Source: Acidobacteriota bacterium (GTDB taxonomy: Bacteria > Acidobacteriota > Thermoanaerobaculia > Multivoradales > Multivoraceae). From it: a stretch of DNA of 64,000 bases. The notes beneath the pieces were generated by a model. The model was not told the origin of the DNA. It searched no databases and saw only the letters and a list, made by a program, of their open reading frames with translations. Made by a program: the position numbers and the translations under genes. The DNA lies in NCBI GenBank assembly GCA_029263415.1, contig JAJCXN010000051.1:1-64000 (forward strand). Direction: 5' to 3'. Of this stretch, positions 56,652 through 64,000 are shown in pieces (position 1 is the stretch's first letter; each line of letters opens with the position of its first letter).

Positions 56652-57512
56652 GTGAGCTACCGAACCATCATCTCGACCAACGCTCTGCGGGCAGCCCTGC
56701 AAGCAGGTTCTCGGTTAAAGCCGATCGTCGTCGACTGCCGCTCCTACCTCACAGATCCCGACTTAGGACCACAGCAGTACCAAGATGGCCACCTGCCCGG
56801 CGCGGTTTACGCGCATCTCGACAACGATCTCGCGAGCCCCGTCGAACCCGGAGTCACCGGACGCCACCCGTTACCCAACGTGGAGGCATTGTCAGCAACC
56901 CTAGGGCGCTGGGGGATCGAAGCTGGCAAGCAAGTCGTCGCCTACGACGCAGCGGGCGGCGCCATCGCGGCGCGACTCTGGTGGCTCTTACGTTGGCTCG
57001 GCCATGAGACGGTTGCAGTCCTAGACGGCGGCTACCAAGCTTGGACCGAATGCGGCGGAGCCCTCGAACGAGGCGAGACCGGCCTTGCTAAATCAGCGGC
57101 CAAGCGATTTGTCGCTCAGCCCAACCCCAGATTGCTCGCCAGCGCCGATGAGATCAGCAAGCACAACTACTCCGTCTTGGTTGATTCTCGAGAACACCTC
57201 CGCTTCCTGGGCGAGGAAGAACCGATTGATCCAATTGCCGGGCACATCCCGGGCGCCATCAACCGACCCTTTGCGACCAATCTCGAGGGTGGCCGGTTTC
57301 GCGACCCAGCCATTCTGCGCGCCGAGTTCGAGCAACTTTTGGGCAGCGGAAGCGATACCCAGGACGCGGTGTTTTATTGCGGTTCGGGCGTAACGGCCGC
57401 ACACAACCTGTTGGCCATGGCCCACTCTGGTCTAGAGCCAGCGCGGCTCTACAACGAATCTTGGAGCGGCTGGATCGCAACCGGGAGAGCGGTCGCGACC
57501 GGAGAGGACTAG
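56652..57512 (+). CDS. Rhodanese-type sulfurtransferase (thiosulfate/3-mercaptopyruvate)
   Basis: This is a 286-residue two-domain rhodanese with a GTG start. The inactive N-terminal domain (about 15-135) has VVDCRSYLTDPD and YQDGHLPGAVYAHL. The catalytic domain (about 160-280) has PIAGHIPGAINRPF and the active-site loop YCGSGVTAAHNL with Cys near 241. It moves a sulfane sulfur to an acceptor such as cyanide or thioredoxin. The loop CGSGVTA (rather than CRxG(K/R)) is closer to the mercaptopyruvate type or bacterial SseA, so the donor is uncertain. Confidence 0.9.
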   Translation: MSYRTIISTNALRAALQAGSRLKPIVVDCRSYLTDPDLGPQQYQDGHLPGAVYAHLDNDLASPVEPGVTGRHPLPNVEALSATLGRWGIEAGKQVVAYDAAGGAIAARLWWLLRWLGHETVAVLDGGYQAWTECGGALERGETGLAKSAAKRFVAQPNPRLLASADEISKHNYSVLVDSREHLRFLGEEEPIDPIAGHIPGAINRPFATNLEGGRFRDPAILRAEFEQLLGSGSDTQDAVFYCGSGVTAAHNLLAMAHSGLEPARLYNESWSGWIATGRAVATGED

Positions 57513-57572
57513 GAGCTTCGCCGCGAACTCCCGTAGCGCTCGTTTGGTCTCCAAACCGTTTGACGAACGTTG

Positions 57573-57651
57573 CACCCGAGCAAAGCTCGAGCACAGGCAC
57601 CCGAGCAAAGCTCGAGCACAGGCACCCCTGTGGGTTCGAGCACAAGAACCC
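57573..57651. terminator. Cluster of hairpins between convergent genes
   Basis: A 25-nt direct repeat starts at 57573 and 57598. Each copy holds CGAGC-AAA-GCTCG (57577-57589 and +25). Then come CACAGG-CACC-CCTGTG (57617-57632) and GGGTTC-8 nt-GAACCC (57632-57651). The position between a plus gene and a minus gene suits a two-way terminator, although there are no T-tracts. Confidence 0.55.
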
Positions 57652-57687
57652 TAGTCATGCCACGCACTCTGGCGTCAACCACCACGG

Positions 57688-59352
57688 TTAGGGATACCCG
57701 CTCAAACTCCGCTCAATAGGCCGCGTCAAACGGTGGATCTCACCCTGTTCATTGGTGATCAGAAGGTCCATGCCATCCCATGCCAGGCCTTCGCACTGCT
57801 TGGTCACTCCTTGATTGAGGGCGATCCGATAGGGCGGGCTCGACAGGAAGTTGTCACCCTGGCTAGAGCGCGGGAAAATGAACACCGCCTGATAACCCAA
57901 CACCGCCAGGTAGCGCCCATCAGGGCTTACATCTGCAGCGGTCGCAGTCCCGCGCGTCGGATGAGCAAGGTCGCCGAAATCAAAGCGTCCGAGCTGACGA
58001 AGTGAGGTGCCGGCCTGGTTGCGGTCAAACCGATAGAGCGCAGTCCCGGTTTGCGTGCGCTCCTTCGTCAACAAGTAGAGGTTGCCGCCTGACCAGAAGA
58101 TCGATTCCGAATCGAAGTCGCGCACTCGACCATCTGGAGGCTGCGACTGCTCGGCGTAGGAGAACTCAAGCCGGTCGCGGATCACCAAGGGCGGCGACCG
58201 AGTACCACGCTCAAGGAACGAGAGATCTGGCTCATCCACGACGTAGACAACCAGGTCACGACGCCTACTCGCGTTGTTTCCCACATCGCCGATGTAGAGG
58301 TGCCCCTGGTCGTCAGTCGCAAGCGATTCCCAATCGACATTTTTGACTCCACCCACGTCAAACGACCCAAGAATCTCACCGGTGTCATTGATCGCGAAGA
58401 GCGCAGCGGCGTTGCCTGAGTCATTGAGTGTCCAGAACACGCCCTCTTGGATTCGACTCTTTTGCAATGCTGAACTCTCGTTGATCACGCTGCGATCGAA
58501 CCGGCCCCAAGGCACCCGGACTTCAACCTCAGCGGCCATTGCTGCTCGAGTCTCGGGCGGCGATTCCGGTTGCTGGTCGATCCAAGTCCGCAAGGCCTCT
58601 CGAAATGACAACTTGAGCGGCGCGCCTGAGTGGGTGGCGCCTTCAATCAGCACCAGTGGCACATCTGGCCGCACCTCACGCAAAGGCTTCACGGAGCGTT
58701 CATACAAGCCATCGCGGTCGCCAACAATGGTGATCATCGGCACCATGATCTCCTCCAGCGCGGCTTGGCTCACGCCAAGTTCGCCCCAGGCCTGCCGAAC
58801 CGCAACATGCACCGGATTAGCGCCGGTGTCGGCAGCAGGCTCGGCCGCGAACCGTGCGCGGGTTTGCTCGTCGTCCTTGGTCCAGCCCATGCCGCAGATC
58901 GCGGCCGAACGAATCCGCTCCGGGTGATCCACCAGCATGCGCAGGGTAATCATGCCGCCCATCGAGTAGCCCGCGACGTGCGCGCTCTCAATGCCAAGAT
59001 GATCCATCAACCGCACTTGGTCGAGCACCATATTGCGACCGTACTCCGCCGGGTCGGTGGGCTTGCCGCTCTTGCCGTGCCCTCGATTGTCGATCGTGAT
59101 CACCTGGTACTTGTCCTTGAGCGCGCTCGTGACACCAGTTAGCTGCCAGTTCACGCTACCGCTCGCACGGTAGCCGTGAATCAGCAGAACCGGCTCGCCT
59201 ACACCCTCCACTTGATAGTGAATGGTCACACCGTCCGAATCGAAGCTCCCGCTCTCGGCTTGTACTGCAGCTACAGAAACGGCCATCCCAAGGGCCAACC
59301 CGCAGGCAACACCTCCGATACCCGTCCATCGCCAAGATTTTCTCTGCACCAT
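57688..59352 (-). CDS. Secreted alpha/beta hydrolase fused to a C-terminal propeller-like domain
   Basis: The start is the ATG at 59352 with GGAGG 8 nt upstream, which gives a signal peptide (GLALGMAVSVAAVQA) and 554 residues. Residues about 30-285 are an alpha/beta hydrolase: oxyanion segment LLIHGYRASG, nucleophile Ser in GYSMGG, Asp in GDRDGLYE and His in EGATHSGAP. Residues about 300-554 form a beta-rich domain (VFWTLNDSGNAAALFAIND, WESLATDDQGHLYIGDVGN) like a six-bladed propeller. The fusion of these two parts is unusual. The substrate is unknown. Confidence 0.82.
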   Translation of the reverse strand: MVQRKSWRWTGIGGVACGLALGMAVSVAAVQAESGSFDSDGVTIHYQVEGVGEPVLLIHGYRASGSVNWQLTGVTSALKDKYQVITIDNRGHGKSGKPTDPAEYGRNMVLDQVRLMDHLGIESAHVAGYSMGGMITLRMLVDHPERIRSAAICGMGWTKDDEQTRARFAAEPAADTGANPVHVAVRQAWGELGVSQAALEEIMVPMITIVGDRDGLYERSVKPLREVRPDVPLVLIEGATHSGAPLKLSFREALRTWIDQQPESPPETRAAMAAEVEVRVPWGRFDRSVINESSALQKSRIQEGVFWTLNDSGNAAALFAINDTGEILGSFDVGGVKNVDWESLATDDQGHLYIGDVGNNASRRRDLVVYVVDEPDLSFLERGTRSPPLVIRDRLEFSYAEQSQPPDGRVRDFDSESIFWSGGNLYLLTKERTQTGTALYRFDRNQAGTSLRQLGRFDFGDLAHPTRGTATAADVSPDGRYLAVLGYQAVFIFPRSSQGDNFLSSPPYRIALNQGVTKQCEGLAWDGMDLLITNEQGEIHRLTRPIERSLSGYP

Positions 59353-59773
59353 CAGCTGCGCCTCCAAGTCTTTGTCTCCAAACCGTACAAGAACGAGCAT
59401 CCTACTTTGGGGCTCGGCGGTCGAGGGGCCCTGTAGACTCCGGTTCCGTTGGTTCCCCGCCTAGCAATCCGTGGTGAAACTCGCGCGGGACTGAGCGCGG
59501 GGATCTGGGTGGTCAATTCGTGCCGCGGAGAGGAGGCGATGCGGGGTATCGTTGACGAGCCTCGGTACGAGTTGGCCGCCCAAACCCCCACGCCCGTTGG
59601 GTTTGGGCGTCGTGGCTCCATCTGCATCGCGGCGCACGCTCAACGATGACACCGCATCGCCCTCGCGCACGGCGCAACACCGCTAGAGACACGGCGCTCA
59701 AACTCAGCCCACGGGAGTCTCACCACGGACTGCTAGACCGCTCCTGAGACCAAACTCGAAGATCTCACCACAT
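59353..59773. other. 421-bp intergenic region with an 11-bp hairpin
   Basis: CGCCCAAACCC (59577-59587) pairs with GGGTTTGGGCG (59599-59609) across an 11-nt loop. The region separates divergent genes. Open frames on both strands show no domain and no ribosome sites. Confidence 0.55.
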
Positions 59774-60412
59774 ATGAACGATTCAACTGCACCACCTGTC
59801 CGCATTCGGCTCTACTACGACTTTGCGTCGACCCTTTGCTACGTCGCTCATCGCGTCTTGACCTCCGTTGAGACCGAAGTCGCAGAACTCGGTGTCGAGA
59901 TCGAGTGGTGCCCCATCGACCTCACTGAAGCGGTGCCCTGGGACCGCGGCGACTCGTTTGCCGACGAGGTGCGCACCTCGGTTCGCAACACCGCGCTCAC
60001 TCTCGGGGTCGATGTCGAAATGCCTGACCCCTGGCTCGACTCGCGACCGGCGTCTCAGATCGCATTGAAAACCGGGAGCCTCGCCTCCGAAGCCCAATGG
60101 CGCGCGGCAGTGTTCCGCTCCATCTTCGAACATGGCGAACACTTACTCTCCGACGACCTCCTCGACCTAGCGCGAGAGCTCATCGGCGAAGACAACTTTG
60201 CCCAAGCCTTCGGAGACGTCGAGGCTTCCGGCCCGTTTCCAATCGTCGAGCAGAACACAGAAGACGCAATGGCCCTCGGTGTCAACGGCGTTCCCACGCT
60301 GCTCTTAGATGATTGGTTACTGGGCGGCGTCTTTGACGGAGAGTCGATGCTCTCCATTCTGGCTCAGCTTGCAGAGCAGTATCGCGATTTGGGCCACAGC
60401 GCCGTCAACTGA
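59774..60412 (+). CDS. DsbA/HCCA-isomerase-like thioredoxin-fold protein
   Basis: This is a 212-residue cytoplasmic protein with the DsbA-like (thioredoxin with helical insert) fold. It starts RIRLYYDFASTLCYVAHRVL, as in 2-hydroxychromene-2-carboxylate isomerase/FrnE proteins. The cis-proline loop is NGVPTLLLD near 175, and helices fill about 60-150. The usual CxxC is replaced by STLCY (one Cys), so disulfide exchange by the DsbA mechanism is unlikely. A glutathione-dependent isomerase or a conserved unknown is possible. Confidence 0.8.
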   Translation: MNDSTAPPVRIRLYYDFASTLCYVAHRVLTSVETEVAELGVEIEWCPIDLTEAVPWDRGDSFADEVRTSVRNTALTLGVDVEMPDPWLDSRPASQIALKTGSLASEAQWRAAVFRSIFEHGEHLLSDDLLDLARELIGEDNFAQAFGDVEASGPFPIVEQNTEDAMALGVNGVPTLLLDDWLLGGVFDGESMLSILAQLAEQYRDLGHSAVN

Positions 60413-60546
60413 AGAATCGCGGCGCAGCTCAATGAGCTTGCTGAAGAGGTCCCGCGATGCTCGCATTGAGACCTGCAGCCTCTTACTTTGCGCCGCCGAC
60501 GCAGGCAGTGTCCCAGGCAATGTACCCGGGTAATGTGCCCGGACAA

Positions 60547-60561
60547 CTCGAGCACAGGCAC
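60547..60561. repeat. Dispersed copy of the CTCGAGCACAGGCAC motif
   Basis: The 15-nt core is identical to both units of the 25-nt repeat at 57586 and 57611. The flank is changed (GTGAGCAA instead of CCGAGCAA). It lies in the intergenic region 60413-60629. Confidence 0.6.
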
Positions 60562-60629
60562 GTGAGCAATCTCCTAGGGTTCAACAGCGGTACAGTAGCC
60601 TTCCCCCAAATCGGAAGGCAGGTGAATCC

Positions 60630-62183
60630 TTGACTCGACCCATACTCCTCGCAGCGAGTGCGCTCTTCGTAACGCTTGGGCTCTCTAGCATCGCCCATAC
60701 GCAAGATCCTGACTGGTCTGCGTTTGACGCCTATGTCGAACGAGCGGCAGGTGAATGGAACGTGCCCGGACTCGCGATCGCGGTGGTCAAAGACGACCAG
60801 ACGGTGTTCGCTCGCGGCTACGGAACCACGTCCATTGAAGCCGGTTCGCCGGTCGACCAGCACACGTTGTTCTCGATCGGATCGACCACCAAGGCGATGA
60901 CCGCGCTCGGCATCGGCATGCTGGTCGACGAAGGCAAGCTCGCGTGGGACGACCCGGTCTCTGAACACCTCCCACAATTCCGACTCGCCGACCCGGTCGC
61001 CACCGCCACCCTGCGCGTTCGCGATCTGTTGACTCACAACGCAGGCGTGCCGAACACCGACGTGCTCTGGTACGAGCAAGCAAACGACCTAGACACCATC
61101 CTCGAACGAATGCAACACGTCGAGCTGTATGCACCGATGTACTCAGGCTTCACGTATCAAAACGTCATGTATGCGGCTGCCGGCAAGCTCACTGAAGTGA
61201 TCTCGGGCCTCCCTTGGCACGAGTTCATCGCGCAACGCATCTTTGAGCCGCTCGGCATGAAGCGCTCGGTCGCACGCCTCGCGGACACCCAGCAACGAGA
61301 CAACGTCGCCGAGCCGCACTACCGGATCGACGGGTCGATCGCTGTTATCGACAACGCAACGGTGGACTCGGTGGCCGCAGCGGGTTCCGTGTGGTCGAGT
61401 GTCGATGAGATGGCGAAATGGGCGCGCTTTCTGCTTCGCGGCTGCAAGACCGAAGACCAAAAGGTCCTGCTCCAGCCAAACACCTGCGCGGAACTGTTCA
61501 GACCTCAAGCGATCATCGACGTTGAGATGTATCCCGCAATGAGCCTCTATGAGCACCAGTGGTTCACCTACGCGCTCGGCTGGTTTCAGACCGACTACAA
61601 CGGTCGCGCGCTCAACTTTCACAGCGGCAGCATCGACGGCTTGGTGGCACTACATGGATTGGTCCGTTCTGAGAACCTCGGCGTCTACATCCTGGCCAAC
61701 CTTGACCATGCCGAGGTTAGGCACGCCCTGATGTACCAAGCGCTCGACCTTTACGACCCACGCATCGCCAAAGGTGATCGTCGCGACTGGAACCGCGAGG
61801 TCAAGGATCTGTTCGACGGGTTTGAGCGCCAGCGTGCTGAACAAACCCGAGCTGCGGCGAACTCAACCCCAGCCGCAGCAGTAGAGCGCCCGCAGCTCGC
61901 AAACGACGCATACCTGGGCCACTACAGCGACCCCTTCTTAGGCGAAATCTCTGTGGCTGAAGGCCCAGGCATCAAAGACCCTGGCCAGCTTGAGCTGCGT
62001 TTCGGCAACTTCGTCTGCACGCTGCAACACACCGACGGTGACTCGTTCAGCTGTCCGTGGGCCGCCACATGGCGTGGCAGTGCGAACGTCGTGTTCATTA
62101 AGTCGGGACCATCAAACATCGGCAGCGTTCGCCTGGATTCGAGCGAGTTCAAGCGCCGAGAGTCGGAACGCCGAGAGCAGTAA
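60630..62183 (+). CDS. Secreted serine hydrolase of the beta-lactamase/S12 family with C-terminal extension
   Basis: This is a 517-residue protein with an inferred TTG start at 60630 (AGGTG upstream) and signal peptide (ILLAASALFVTLGLSSIAHT). The active-site motif is SIGSTTKAMTALG (Ser-x-x-Lys), the Tyr-x-Asn motif is TYQN near 173 and the third box is HSGSIDGL near 330. It also has the family segments VPGLAIAVVKDDQ, VRDLLTHNAGVPN and AAGSVWSSVDEMAKW. Residues about 415-510 are a separate beta domain of the DUF3471 type. Such enzymes are mostly esterases or peptidases. It is 217 nt after the thioredoxin-fold gene and 96 nt before the GMC gene. Confidence 0.9.
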   Translation: MTRPILLAASALFVTLGLSSIAHTQDPDWSAFDAYVERAAGEWNVPGLAIAVVKDDQTVFARGYGTTSIEAGSPVDQHTLFSIGSTTKAMTALGIGMLVDEGKLAWDDPVSEHLPQFRLADPVATATLRVRDLLTHNAGVPNTDVLWYEQANDLDTILERMQHVELYAPMYSGFTYQNVMYAAAGKLTEVISGLPWHEFIAQRIFEPLGMKRSVARLADTQQRDNVAEPHYRIDGSIAVIDNATVDSVAAAGSVWSSVDEMAKWARFLLRGCKTEDQKVLLQPNTCAELFRPQAIIDVEMYPAMSLYEHQWFTYALGWFQTDYNGRALNFHSGSIDGLVALHGLVRSENLGVYILANLDHAEVRHALMYQALDLYDPRIAKGDRRDWNREVKDLFDGFERQRAEQTRAAANSTPAAAVERPQLANDAYLGHYSDPFLGEISVAEGPGIKDPGQLELRFGNFVCTLQHTDGDSFSCPWAATWRGSANVVFIKSGPSNIGSVRLDSSEFKRRESERREQ

Positions 62184-62226
62184 CGCAGACCAAACAAGTT
62201 TTCACAACGTCACCCCATCTCACCAT

Positions 62227-62273
62227 TGAGACTGGCACATGCCAGCCTCACCAAAAGGCCCACGGGTTAAAGT
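62227..62273 (+). promoter_or_regulatory. Near-perfect palindrome and -10 before the GMC gene
   Basis: A 24-nt dyad with one mismatched pair is centred at 62238/62239 (TGAG, A, CTGGCA, CA, TGCCAG, C, CTCA; 62227-62250). The -10-like TAAAGT (62268-62273) ends 6 nt before the ATG. A good -35 is not seen. The palindrome is a possible operator. Confidence 0.5.
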
Positions 62274-62279
62274 AGTCAC

Positions 62280-63986
62280 ATGCAAGTCATCAAGAGTCCG
62301 GACGTATACGACGTAGTGATCATCGGTTCGGGCGCCGGCGGCGGGACCGCTGCTCAGGTGCTTACGGAGAAGGGCATCAAGGTCGCCATGCTCGAGGCCG
62401 GCGGCACGATCGACCCGCTGACCGATTTCAAAGAACACGTCATGCCGCACGACGTACCCCACCGCGGCGCGCACGACGATGCCTCGATGTACTTTGGCGA
62501 GGCACCGTACAACTACTTCGCTGCGCCAAACGGCTTTTGGGACATCAAGGGCGAGCCGTTCACGGTCGCTAAGGGCAACAAGTTTCAGTGGTTCCGGTCG
62601 CGCGTCGTTGGCGGTCGCACCAACCATTGGGGCCGAATCTCTCTACGCTTTTCTGACTACGATTTCGAGCCCTACTCCACCGATGGTCTAGGCACCGACT
62701 GGCCGATCTCGTATGAGGAAATCGCACCCTACTATGAGCGGGTCGAGCGGTTCGTTGGCATCACCGGCAGCAAAGAAGGACTGCGCACTGCGCCTGATGG
62801 CATCTTTCAACCGCCGCCCGAGCCCAAGGTGCATGAACGCTTGATCAAAGAGTCCTGCGACGATCTCGGCATCCCCTGCATCCCGAATCGAAGGGCCGTC
62901 ATCACTCGACGAACCAACGGCAGAGTGCCGTGCCATTACTGCGGCCAATGCGGTCGCGGGTGCAAGACCGCGTCCAACTATTCGTCGAGTACATTGCAAA
63001 TCCTGCCTGCCGTTAAGGCAGGCAAACTCGACCTGATCACCGGCGCAATGGCGCGTGAGATCTTGGTCGATGAGAACGCGCAGGTCACCGGTGTCTCGTA
63101 TGTCGACAAAGCAACCCGAACCGAGCGGCAGATCCGCTGTCGCAGCCTGGTGTTGGCAGCGTCAGCCTGTGAAAGCGCTCGCCTGCTGCTCAACTCGCAG
63201 TCTCGTCGCTTTCCACGTGGCCTAGCCAACGGGTCGGGCATGGTCGGCCGCAACCTGATGGATACCGTTGGCTTTGAACTCTTGGGCCAGATCCCCGCGA
63301 TGGAGGGCATGCCGCGTTACAACACCGACGGCGCCGGCGGCGGCCATCTCTATGTGCCCTGGTGGCTGCACGACCAAAAGAACAAAGACTTTCCGCGCGG
63401 ATACCACATCGAACTCGGCGGCGGTTATTCAATGCCTGGCCTCGGTTCGTTTCAAGGTGTTGCGCGCAAGAATGGCTACGGCGTAGACATGAAGGCGGCT
63501 ATCCGTCGCAACTACGGCACCTACATCAACCTCGCGGGTCGGGGCGAGATGATCCCCAACCACATGAGCTATTGCGAAATCGATCCCGACGTCACCGACG
63601 ACTTCGGCATCCCAGTCCTCCGCTTTCACTTTCAGTGGACCGACTACGAATGGAAGCAAGCGCGCCACATGGAACGCACCTTCGCCGACATCATCGAAGG
63701 CATGGGTGGCAACGTCATCGGTCTGAGCGCTCCGGGCCGCGATGGCGACGGCATCTCGGTCGGCGGCTCGATCATCCACGAACTGGGCACTACCCGCATG
63801 GGCAACGATCCCAAGAGTTCGGTGTTCAACAGATGGTGTCAGGCGCACGAGGTGAACAATCTGTTCATCGCAGACGCAGCACCGTTCGTCAGCTGCCCAG
63901 ACAAGAATCCCACCATGACGATTCAGGCGTTGGCCTGGCGAACCTCGGACTATCTGGCCGAACAATTGAGGAAACGCAATGTCTAA
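62280..63986 (+). CDS. GMC-family FAD-dependent oxidoreductase
   Basis: This is a 568-residue flavoenzyme. The FAD dinucleotide motif is at about 13-19 (VVIIGSGAGGGTAAQV), followed by the acid that binds ribose (LEAGG). Residues about 195-245 include HCHYCGQC-like CHYCGQCGRGC, a Cys cluster typical of GMC enzymes that work with a gluconate-dehydrogenase-type small subunit. The catalytic region near the C-terminus is IIHELGTTRMGNDPKSSVFN, then DKNPTMTIQALAWR. It oxidises an alcohol or sugar; the substrate is not known. It overlaps the next gene by 8 nt. Confidence 0.93.
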   Translation: MQVIKSPDVYDVVIIGSGAGGGTAAQVLTEKGIKVAMLEAGGTIDPLTDFKEHVMPHDVPHRGAHDDASMYFGEAPYNYFAAPNGFWDIKGEPFTVAKGNKFQWFRSRVVGGRTNHWGRISLRFSDYDFEPYSTDGLGTDWPISYEEIAPYYERVERFVGITGSKEGLRTAPDGIFQPPPEPKVHERLIKESCDDLGIPCIPNRRAVITRRTNGRVPCHYCGQCGRGCKTASNYSSSTLQILPAVKAGKLDLITGAMAREILVDENAQVTGVSYVDKATRTERQIRCRSLVLAASACESARLLLNSQSRRFPRGLANGSGMVGRNLMDTVGFELLGQIPAMEGMPRYNTDGAGGGHLYVPWWLHDQKNKDFPRGYHIELGGGYSMPGLGSFQGVARKNGYGVDMKAAIRRNYGTYINLAGRGEMIPNHMSYCEIDPDVTDDFGIPVLRFHFQWTDYEWKQARHMERTFADIIEGMGGNVIGLSAPGRDGDGISVGGSIIHELGTTRMGNDPKSSVFNRWCQAHEVNNLFIADAAPFVSCPDKNPTMTIQALAWRTSDYLAEQLRKRNV

Positions 63987-64000
63987 GTTACCTCTACTCC
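63979..64000 (+). CDS. Start of a further gene, cut by the window edge
   Basis: ATG at 63979, with GAGGAAA 4-9 nt upstream, opens MSKLPLL and overlaps the GMC stop. In this family arrangement the expected partner is a gluconate 2-dehydrogenase subunit 3-like small protein, but too little sequence is visible to confirm it. Confidence 0.5.

Noticed and set aside
56283-56702. N-terminal extension of the TetR protein
   Set aside because: The canonical HTH starts right after the ATG at 56282, which has a ribosome site. The extension lacks features.

Overview
The window is GC-rich bacterial chromosome, densely packed on both strands, with no phage, transposase, integrase or CRISPR. The gene content suggests an Acidobacteriota-like organism, possibly a free-living or marine lineage. 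Indicators are a MacB/FtsX permease of the type called ADOP, a CRTAC1-like FG-GAP/UnbV protein paired with a multihaem cytochrome, a DUF2723 membrane protein with TPRs, M56/BlaI regulation, and a GMC oxidoreductase with a small partner. This taxonomic call is an inference from gene families, not from a marker gene.

Layout. (1) 0-8 kb: a 176-bp tandem repeat at the left edge, a PilZ-type acidic protein, and a two-gene module (FG-GAP/UnbV protein plus a pentahaem cytochrome with b-type membrane domain and TPRs), then clpS. (2) 8-14.2 kb: two GT-C-like membrane proteins and a lipoprotein phosphodiesterase with TPRs. (3) 14.5-21.8 kb: a TraB-family protein, a cysteine/cystathionine synthase, an XRE-TPR-secreted protein operon and an HtrA-like protease. 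(4) 21.8-29.5 kb: a complete histidine utilisation regulon, hutGHF on the minus strand and hutICU on the plus strand, with a perfect palindromic operator between them. HutF plus HutG indicates the five-step route that releases formate. (5) 29.5-36 kb: an ADOP permease divergent from a BlaI-M56 pair, then a lipoprotein serine hydrolase. (6) 35.9-42.2 kb: a GntR(YtrA-type)-ABC ATPase operon with two paralogous membrane/soluble fusion proteins flanking a secreted pseudopilin-like protein. This is the best candidate for an undescribed system. (7) 42.4-46.5 kb: acyl-CoA synthetase, a small membrane protein, tRNA-Gln, tRNA-Ser, a 126-bp direct repeat, a decayed P-domain gene and a long non-coding tract rich in inverted repeats. 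(8) 46.5-56.3 kb: transketolase, a glycosyltransferase and a TetR-MFP-RND-OMF efflux operon. (9) 56.6-64 kb: a rhodanese, an alpha/beta hydrolase fusion, a DsbA-like protein, a serine hydrolase and a GMC oxidoreductase whose partner gene is cut by the window edge.

The strongest non-coding signal is a pair of about 165-nt elements (11932-12095 and 46062-46226). Their terminal stems differ in sequence between copies, but every change preserves base pairing. Several regulators also show a -10 box only 6-7 nt before the ATG, which suggests leaderless transcripts with operators overlapping the -10.
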